IMG/VR virus record: IMGVR_UViG_3300030060_006992
Coordinates: 1-24,302 of that record
Direction: 5' to 3' (one strand)
Source of the DNA: a virus
Length of the DNA: 24,302 nt
Part shown: in pieces, positions 5,379 through 10,313 of the stretch
How positions within the stretch are numbered: the first letter of the stretch is position 1
How the letters are laid out: the number at the start of each line of letters is the position of its first letter
Notes under the pieces: model-generated
What the model saw: only the letters and a program-made list of their open reading frames with translations
Told to the model about the DNA's origin: nothing
The model's database searches: none
Program-made: the position numbers and the translations under genes

Positions 5379-7949
5379 ATGGCAACAGCTAACCCAAATC
5401 CAAAGAAGAATTTAAAGGCAGGTGAGATAAATCTTGGCTATATCCCTATTGATTGGGCATTAACCCCACTACAAGGTAAAAGAGCATATATTCCTAATTG
5501 GCCTTCTCAACCATACACAATTGAAGAAATAAAACGTGAATTAAATCAGGGAAAAGCAACAGGAGTTGGATTAATTACTGGTGTATGGTCAAACTCTAAC
5601 GGTTTAGTGTGGGTAGATATAGATGGCACAGATGCCATAAAACCTTTAGAGGAATTAGCAGGCACTTCTTTAGAAGGTGCTTTTCCTCCAACACTAACTA
5701 TTTCTTCAGGAAAAACTGATAGAAGAAGAATGCTTTTCAGTATTCCTAAACAACGGCTTACTCAGTTACCTGATAAAGCGACTATAAAGATTGGTATACC
5801 ATCATTCGAAATTTTATATAGATCTAAACAAGGTGCAATCATGGGCACTCATCCTGATACCAAAGGATACTTTACTTTACCTGACAGAGGTTTTGAATAT
5901 GCAAAAAATCCACCAGAATTACCTGAGTGGTTATATGAGGCAATAGCAAAATCGTATCCATTAAATAAATATAAAAGACCTGTCAATGAAGGGGTACTAA
6001 CTCAAACAATAAATCTAAATTATGAGGATGGATCTGAGTTTCAATTAGAAGAAAATTTAAATGAAGCAAAAATCTATTTAGATCATTTAGAACCTGAAAG
6101 AGCCTCTGATTATGAGACATGGATAAAAGTAGGAATGTGTTTAAAACAGATCGATGAAACTCTATTACAGGAGTGGGTTGATTGGTCAAAACAGGCTGAA
6201 AATTTTGAAGATGGGGCATGTGAGAAAAAATGGAATACATTTGAAGTTGTAGAAGGAGGACCTTCACCTGAAAATCATTGTGGTCTACACCATTTACGTG
6301 CTATGGCTAAAGAGGATGGATATGTACATCTCGAAGGTTTTGTAGTTGAATCAGGCGATTCTTTAAAAGATAAAGCCAGAAAAATGTTTGCTGATCCCAA
6401 TACTGATCTTCCAATAAAGGCTGTAAGTGATGTTTTGAAAGATATGTGTGGCGAACCAACAGTAAAAGAACAACAAGAAATATTTAAACAAATATCAGGT
6501 AAGGGTAAACCAAAAACTCCTCCTGCTTCAGAGCTGGCAGAGTATGTAACCCAAATGGTTTTAGAGTGTGGATGGAGATATGATCCTAAATATGATACTT
6601 TTATGTTTTATCAGGCTCCAAGAGGAACTTGGCGCAGAGAAGAATATAGAGATGAATACAAACATTTTGTTCAAGATCTATTTGTAAGGGAAAGAATACC
6701 TACTCCTGGCGGATTTACTTCTCATTTACTTTCTGATGTAACAAATCTAACAAAGGCGTACATTACACAACCATATTGGAATGATGATCCCGATTTATTA
6801 GCTTTTAAAAATGGCGTGCTTGAAATGAGCACAGGAGAGTTTCTAGATCATGATCCTGATAATTACTTAACATGGGGTCTAGACTTCGATTATAACCCTC
6901 ACGCAGACTCTGGACCTATAATCCAGTGGCTTAGAAAGACTCAGTATAACGATGAAGAACGTGTACAAGTCTTAAGGGCTTGGCTAAAAGCTTGTTTAGT
7001 AGGTAAAGGTCATGAATTACAAAGGTTTCTAGAAGTTATAGGTCCTGGTGGTAGAGGTAAGTCAACTTTTGCAAATTTATGTTGTGCTTTAGTTGGTAAT
7101 GGTAATTATGCAAGTACAACCTTAAATCAGTTAGAACAAAGTAGATTTGAAATCGCGTCCATAAAAGGTAAAAGATTAACCTTAATAAATGATTCCGAAA
7201 GATATGGTGGTTCAGCTCAAATATTTAAAGCTTTAACTGGTGGAGATAATTTACGATTTGAAGAAAAAAATAAAAATGTCGGAGAACCATTTGTTTACAC
7301 AGGTATGGTTATGGTCTGTGCAAATGAACCAATACAGACAACTGACAATACATCAGGACTTACTAGAAGAAGATTAACTGTTGAATTTAATAGACCTTTA
7401 TGGGATAAAAATTCAGAGGCAATTGAAATGATAAAGCTTGAAAACGGAGAAGTAAACGGACTATGGAAGAGTTATTTACCAGGCTTAGTGAACTGGGTTT
7501 TAGAAATGGAAACAAAAGAAATGAGAGAATATTTACTTGATACATACGAAAAAGTTTCACATTTAAGAACTGTTAGAAACAGTATTCTATTAACTAGTAA
7601 CAATTTAGTTGAGTGGTTACAGTCAGAAGTCGTACATGTCGGTGATGCAGTATCAGCAGTAGGTAAAAAAATACCTGCACCGAAGGAATCGAAAGAAAGA
7701 TATTGCAATAGTAATTTTCATCTTTATGCAAGCTATTGTTCTTATTGTGAAGATACAGGTTCTAAACCAGTAGGACAAAAAAGATTTATATCACTATTAA
7801 TGGATTGTTGTAAAAATCAATTAGGTTTAAAAGAAATTTTTCATTTTAGTAAACAAGGCAGGCCATTTATAAAGGGATTAGCTATAAGAAATTCTGATCA
7901 AAAGTATAAAAACAGCTCAACTATTTTGCCAGAAAAAAAAGGTAAATAA
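5379..7949 (+). CDS. Primase-helicase: prim-pol, PriCT-type linker and SF3 (D5-like) helicase
   Basis: One 856-residue polypeptide that should make primers and unwind DNA at the phage replication fork. N-terminal AEP (prim-pol) domain: catalytic hDhD strand GLVWVDIDG with D80 and D82, an SSGKTDRRRMLF strand, and GTHPDTKGYF carrying the nucleotide-binding His. Middle: a PriCT-2-like helical domain at about 225-310 (RASDYETWIKVGMCLKQI ... WVDWSKQA). Then a D5_N-like region (about 385-530). C-terminal SF3 helicase: Walker A GPGGRGKS at 555-562, Walker B-like KRLTLINDSE at 598-607, and sensor/motif C MVMVCANEP with its Asn, followed by TRRRLTVEF. The last 130 residues are a Lys/Cys-rich tail. It replaces the T7- or T4-type helicases known in other cyanophages. 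No polymerase gene is in the window. Confidence 0.92.
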   Translation: MATANPNPKKNLKAGEINLGYIPIDWALTPLQGKRAYIPNWPSQPYTIEEIKRELNQGKATGVGLITGVWSNSNGLVWVDIDGTDAIKPLEELAGTSLEGAFPPTLTISSGKTDRRRMLFSIPKQRLTQLPDKATIKIGIPSFEILYRSKQGAIMGTHPDTKGYFTLPDRGFEYAKNPPELPEWLYEAIAKSYPLNKYKRPVNEGVLTQTINLNYEDGSEFQLEENLNEAKIYLDHLEPERASDYETWIKVGMCLKQIDETLLQEWVDWSKQAENFEDGACEKKWNTFEVVEGGPSPENHCGLHHLRAMAKEDGYVHLEGFVVESGDSLKDKARKMFADPNTDLPIKAVSDVLKDMCGEPTVKEQQEIFKQISGKGKPKTPPASELAEYVTQMVLECGWRYDPKYDTFMFYQAPRGTWRREEYRDEYKHFVQDLFVRERIPTPGGFTSHLLSDVTNLTKAYITQPYWNDDPDLLAFKNGVLEMSTGEFLDHDPDNYLTWGLDFDYNPHADSGPIIQWLRKTQYNDEERVQVLRAWLKACLVGKGHELQRFLEVIGPGGRGKSTFANLCCALVGNGNYASTTLNQLEQSRFEIASIKGKRLTLINDSERYGGSAQIFKALTGGDNLRFEEKNKNVGEPFVYTGMVMVCANEPIQTTDNTSGLTRRRLTVEFNRPLWDKNSEAIEMIKLENGEVNGLWKSYLPGLVNWVLEMETKEMREYLLDTYEKVSHLRTVRNSILLTSNNLVEWLQSEVVHVGDAVSAVGKKIPAPKESKERYCNSNFHLYASYCSYCEDTGSKPVGQKRFISLLMDCCKNQLGLKEIFHFSKQGRPFIKGLAIRNSDQKYKNSSTILPEKKGK

Positions 7950-7962
7950 CGCTTAATATTTC

Positions 7963-7980
7963 GTTACAAAAAGTTACATA
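7963..7980 (+). promoter_or_regulatory. HLR1 element (RpaB-type high-light regulatory site) before the hli cluster
   Basis: GTTACAAAAAGTTACATA reads as two 8-base direct repeats, GTTACAAA and GTTACATA, separated by AA. This matches every position of the cyanobacterial HLR1 consensus, (G/T)TTACA(T/A)(T/A)-NN-(G/T)TTACA(T/A)(T/A), the binding site of the light-stress response regulator RpaB in promoters of hli, psbA and photosystem genes. It lies 31 bases before the ATG of the first hli gene. With the likely -10 at 7984-7989 it occupies the -35 region, a position associated with repression that is relieved in high light. Confidence 0.8.
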
Positions 7981-7983
7981 AGG

Positions 7984-7994
7984 TAAAATATAAA
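7984..7994 (+). promoter_or_regulatory. -10 region of the hli operon promoter
   Basis: TAAAAT (7984-7989, 5 of 6 to TATAAT) and the overlapping TATAAA (7989-7994) are two candidate -10 hexamers right after the HLR1 site and 16-21 bases before ATG 8011. There is no good -35 hexamer at the right spacing other than sequence inside HLR1, which fits a promoter governed by a regulator. Confidence 0.5.
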
Positions 7995-8010
7995 GAAATG
8001 CTAAACAACT

Positions 8011-8202
8011 ATGACAACAGTTATTGAAAGCGGTGGTCGTCAGAACATCTATTCTATTGAGCCAACTACAACTGTAGACCCTAATTATGAGGGCTACCCG
8101 AAAGAGGCTGAAAAAGCTAATGGACGTTGGGCAATGATCGGTTTCGTAGCTTTAATAGGTGCTTACTGCACAACAGGTCAGGTAATCCCAGGCATTTTCT
8201 AA
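8011..8202 (+). CDS. hli: High-light-inducible protein, canonical, with N-terminal extension (Hli 1)
   Basis: A single-helix thylakoid protein that binds chlorophyll and carotenoid and quenches excess light in photosystem assembly and repair. The 63 residues have a soluble N-terminus of about 30, then the full motif E34-x-x-N37-G-R39-x-A-M-x-G-F45 and the typical end TTGQVIPGIF. E and N are chlorophyll ligands, and E pairs with R of the partner helix. First gene after the HLR1 promoter and the only one of the first four with an intact motif. Confidence 0.93.
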   Translation: MTTVIESGGRQNIYSIEPTTTVDPNYEGYPKEAEKANGRWAMIGFVALIGAYCTTGQVIPGIF

Positions 8203-8221
8203 AACTCCTCCTTTTTTAATC

Positions 8222-8329
8222 ATGACTCCTGAAGCAGAAAGATTTAATGGCTGGGCAGCTATGCTCGGTTTCGTAGCAGCAATCGGTGCATATGCTACAA
8301 CAGGTCAAATTATCCCTGGTATTCTCTAA
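8222..8329 (+). CDS. hli: Minimal Hli protein, 35 residues, Arg of motif replaced by Trp (Hli 2)
   Basis: Reads MTPEAERFNGWAAMLGF and continues through one helix to TTGQIIPGIL. It keeps the chlorophyll ligands E6 and N9, but the motif Arg is W11, so the usual Glu-Arg ion pair cannot form in a homodimer. It is almost nothing but the helix, near the lower size limit for the family. Its stop TAA overlaps the next ATG (TAATG at 8327-8331), so Hli 2 and Hli 3 should be made in matched amounts. Confidence 0.88.
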   Translation: MTPEAERFNGWAAMLGFVAAIGAYATTGQIIPGIL

Positions 8330-8442
8330 TGTCAAACAACGATATCTTTTTTAAAGCACAAGGACGTGCAGCAATGATGGGTTTTGTGGCCCTTTGCAGC
8401 ATTTACGCCTTCACTGGACAACTTATTCCTGGTTTTATCTAA
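8329..8442 (+). CDS. hli: Minimal Hli protein, 37 residues, Glu and Asn of motif replaced (Hli 3)
   Basis: Reads MSNNDIFFKAQGRAAMMGF and ends in FTGQLIPGFI. It keeps Arg (R13) and the AMMGF turn, but the Glu position is F8 and the Asn position is Q11. It is the mirror image of Hli 2, which has Glu without Arg. Coupled by TAATG on both sides (8327-8331 and 8440-8444). Confidence 0.85.
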   Translation: MSNNDIFFKAQGRAAMMGFVALCSIYAFTGQLIPGFI

Positions 8443-8579
8443 TGGATATTCAAGGATATAAACCAGAAAAAGAAAAGATTATTGCTGAAAAAATTAATGG
8501 TCAATTAGCAATAATTGGTTGCGTTGCCTTAATTGGTGCTTATGTTACTACAGGACAAATAATTCCTGGCATATTTTAA
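8442..8579 (+). CDS. hli: Degenerate Hli protein, 45 residues (Hli 4)
   Basis: The start is ATG 8442 (the frame is open to an ATG at 8394, but that would overlap Hli 3 and TAATG coupling marks 8442). The motif reads E16-K-I-N19-G-Q21-L-A-I-I-G-C27: ligands E and N are kept, R is Q, M is I and F is C. The end is VTTGQIIPGIF as in Hli 1. Coupled to the next gene by TAATG (8577-8581). Confidence 0.85.
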   Translation: MDIQGYKPEKEKIIAEKINGQLAIIGCVALIGAYVTTGQIIPGIF

Positions 8580-8749
8580 TGCCTGAATTATCAGCAATAA
8601 ATGAAATATCTCCCTTAATAGCAATCCTATGGTGTTTATATCCCATAGGATTTTTTATCGTATTAGAGTTAATTTTACGTATTAACGATAATGATGACGA
8701 TGATGATGAAGGTGGAGGTGTTATGACACCCTTATATCAAGGAATATGA
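8579..8749 (+). CDS. Single-helix membrane protein with poly-Asp tail, 56 residues
   Basis: Starts at ATG 8579, coupled by TAATG to Hli 4; an upstream ATG at 8519 lies inside Hli 4 and is not used. One transmembrane helix (about 11-33, SPLIAILWCLYPIGFFIVLE) is followed by an acid run NDNDDDDDEGGG and MTPLYQGI. It is not an Hli: no E-x-x-N. A short helix plus poly-Asp and a Gly/Met-Thr-Pro end suggests a thylakoid or photosystem-associated small subunit, but I cannot assign it to a named one. It is coupled (TGATG) to the next gene. Confidence 0.7.
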   Translation: MPELSAINEISPLIAILWCLYPIGFFIVLELILRINDNDDDDDEGGGVMTPLYQGI

Positions 8750-8823
8750 TGAATTATTTATTTTTTACATTACTAATAGCTACATACTTAGTATCTAATT
8801 TAGGTGCTATTGTTTACTCATAA
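8749..8823 (+). CDS. Single-helix mini-membrane protein, 24 residues
   Basis: ATG 8749 overlaps the previous stop (TGATG). The whole protein is one hydrophobic helix: MNYLFFTLLIATYLVSNLGA then IVYS. The size is like small photosystem or cytochrome b6f subunits (PetL, PsbT class), but no residue pattern allows assignment. Coupling and membrane character favour a real gene. Confidence 0.5.
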   Translation: MNYLFFTLLIATYLVSNLGAIVYS

Positions 8824-8835
8824 CAAAATTATTCA

Positions 8836-8973
8836 ATGAACTCATTTGTAAATACGAATCATACTTACTGGAAGTATGCAGAAAAAGTTAATGGTCGTTT
8901 AGCCATGATGGGTCTTCTAGCTTTAACTTTTAATTACTTTATATTTGGAACTATCATTCCTCCAATCTTCTAG
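8836..8973 (+). CDS. hli: High-light-inducible protein with altered C-terminus (Hli 5)
   Basis: 45 residues starting MNSFVNTNHTYWKYAEKVNG. The motif E16-x-x-N19-G-R21-x-A-M-M-G is complete. The end is FGTIIPPIF instead of TTGQIIPGIF, so it belongs to a different Hli branch from numbers 1-4. It lies 12 bases after the mini-membrane gene, without overlap. Confidence 0.9.
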   Translation: MNSFVNTNHTYWKYAEKVNGRLAMMGLLALTFNYFIFGTIIPPIF

Positions 8974-9004
8974 CTGTTAAAATACAGTTAATTGATTAAA
9001 AAAA

Positions 9005-9142
9005 ATGGAAGGAGCTACTGAAGCATGGAATACTCTCTCCTATGGAGAGGGTTTTCTTTTTACCTTATGGATTATTGCAGTTTACTATATAAAAAAAAGA
9101 ATTGATTTTTATTTTGAAAGAAAAGCTTTTTATAATAAATAA
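9005..9142 (+). CDS. Small membrane protein, 45 residues
   Basis: From ATG 9005: MEGATEAWNTLSYGEGFLF, then one helix (FTLWIIAVYYI) and a basic, aromatic tail (KKRIDFYFERKAFYNK). It is single-pass with a positive-inside C-terminus and ends the + strand membrane cassette. No family is assigned. Confidence 0.6.
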   Translation: MEGATEAWNTLSYGEGFLFTLWIIAVYYIKKRIDFYFERKAFYNK

Positions 9143-9245
9143 TTTGTAAATTTTTTAAAAAATTAAGTTAATTAATGTAATTGTGCTCATTGCACCAAGA
9201 AATGTAAGCAGCAATCTAGAGCTAGATCTTTTTGGAAATCTTTTA

Positions 9246-9509
9246 TTAAATCTCGTCTTTAGACTCTGTTTCTTCTTCCGCATACATTTGACCTAAGTAA
9301 CTTTCTTTATGGTTGTGTGCTATCCCTAGATCATGCATTCTCGCATGTTCTTTAATTGTATCTCTAAGTGTATTTGCTCCGGCTCCAACTGTAAGGTGTA
9401 ATCCATAACTAATTAGAAATAATAATATTAATCCTATAAACGCCACCATTTGACCTTCAGGTGACAAACCCCCATACGTTCCATGAGGTATTAAGTTTGA
9501 AAAAATCAT
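9246..9509 (-). CDS. Single-pass membrane protein, 87 residues
   Basis: One membrane helix at about residues 20-40 (GQMVAFIGLILLFLISYGLH) is followed by a hydrophilic tail. TVGAGANTLRDTIKEHARMH slightly recalls the end of photosystem protein PsbN (LRDPFEEHED), but the match is short and the tail continues for 35 more residues. Its ATG overlaps the stop of the upstream gene (TAATG at 9511-9507). It is the last gene of a - strand trio of small proteins that faces the + strand hli cassette across a 103-base gap. Confidence 0.65.
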   Translation of the reverse strand: MIFSNLIPHGTYGGLSPEGQMVAFIGLILLFLISYGLHLTVGAGANTLRDTIKEHARMHDLGIAHNHKESYLGQMYAEEETESKDEI

Positions 9510-9697
9510 TAAACTTTTTTTGATTTATTATCAGATATACTATAAAGATAATACGCACCAACAATTATTACAAGTGGTACAAAAATAGAATGCATTGTAA
9601 TCATCATTTCTAAATCTGATAAACCTGTATAGTTTACTGATTCTGACCAAGTACCTGGTAAAGTATAAACCGGTGGATTTGATAGTAAATAATTCAT
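9509..9697 (-). CDS. Single-pass membrane protein, 62 residues
   Basis: The soluble N-terminus (MNYLLSNPPVYTLPGTWSES) precedes one membrane helix at about 35-53 (SIFVPLVIIVGAYYLYSI) and a short basic end. It is linked by TAATG on both sides, to 9246-9509 and to 9697-9906, so the three genes form one tightly coupled unit. The family is not recognised. Confidence 0.65.
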   Translation of the reverse strand: MNYLLSNPPVYTLPGTWSESVNYTGLSDLEMMITMHSIFVPLVIIVGAYYLYSISDNKSKKV

Positions 9698-9906
9698 TAC
9701 CTAATTACCTTTAGCTCTTGTTTCAAAGTTGTCCAAACACCTTGTGATGCTTTTTGTAATGGCTTTTGTTCAAAGTCATCTTTAGAAATAAATAGAAGCC
9801 TATGATTTGTAAATTCTTTAAAAAATAAACTATCTATCTGTTCATATAATATTTGACTTACTTTTAAATGAAAAGCTAAATGCCAACAAACTACATTTAT
9901 TAACAC
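9697..9906 (-). CDS. Unknown 69-residue protein with GTG start
   Basis: The start is GTG 9906 because no ATG occurs in the frame. It reads MLINVVCWHLAFHLKVSQIL with a mixed C-terminal half (ISKDDFEQKPLQKASQGVWT). Its stop overlaps the ATG of the next gene (TAATG at 9699-9695). It is not clearly membrane-bound. No function can be assigned. Confidence 0.5.
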   Translation of the reverse strand: MLINVVCWHLAFHLKVSQILYEQIDSLFFKEFTNHRLLFISKDDFEQKPLQKASQGVWTTLKQELKVIR

Positions 9907-9947
9907 ATATCTTATTAAAACTGTTTTTAAATTACCTTATTTTTTGT

Positions 9948-10268
9948 TTATGACCAAGGCTTACCTGTCGCTTGGACTGGAGTGTTAATTAAATTAATAT
10001 TATCTTCTAAAGCTTTCTCAATAGCAGTCACCATGTCAGTTCCTAGAGCAGTCTTCACCCATTTTAATACCGTTGCTTCATCAAGTTTTGCATACTCTAC
10101 AAAATCAGATGGTAAGTTTTCTGGTTTAGTAAAAGAAACCTCTCCTGTTTGTCTGTCTTTTTCTGTACCACCATCTAATCCTTTAACTCTGTAAATGGCT
10201 TTTACAACATATCCATCAGAAATATCACGATCTAATGTATTAATTTGCCACTCTTTAGTAATTGCCAT
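9948..10268 (-). CDS. DUF7936-like small virion-associated protein, 106 residues
   Basis: Opens MAITKEWQINTLDRDISDGY and continues with alternating beta strands (VVKAIYRVKGLDGG, GEVSFTKPENL), then a helical half with WVKTALGTDMVTAIEKALED and the end ATGKPWS. This pattern (W-I-x-T-L-D/E-R, S-D-G-Y-V, WV-K-x-A-L-G, final P-W) is common in marine phages next to tail fibre genes (DUF7936, recalled, not checked). It lies 45 bases downstream of the tail fibre gene on the same strand. Confidence 0.6.
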   Translation of the reverse strand: MAITKEWQINTLDRDISDGYVVKAIYRVKGLDGGTEKDRQTGEVSFTKPENLPSDFVEYAKLDEATVLKWVKTALGTDMVTAIEKALEDNINLINTPVQATGKPWS

Positions 10269-10313
10269 AATTAAAAACTATTTTTTACATTTTAAATCGT
10301 ATAATCTTATAGA

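Noticed and set aside
5983-6267. Open frame on the - strand inside the primase-helicase
   Set aside because: Shadow of a well-conserved gene; Leu/His-rich low-complexity translation.
8394-8441. Earlier start for Hli 4
   Set aside because: Lies inside Hli 3 in another frame; the TAATG at 8440-8444 marks the true start, and the added residues are not Hli-like.
9214-9231. Possible terminator (ATCTA/TAGAT then CTTTTT) between the hli cassette and the facing membrane genes
   Set aside because: Only a 5-bp AT-only stem; too weak to call.
9246-9509. PsbN identity for the 87-residue membrane protein
   Set aside because: Only the short LRD...EH phrase matches and the tail is much longer than PsbN.
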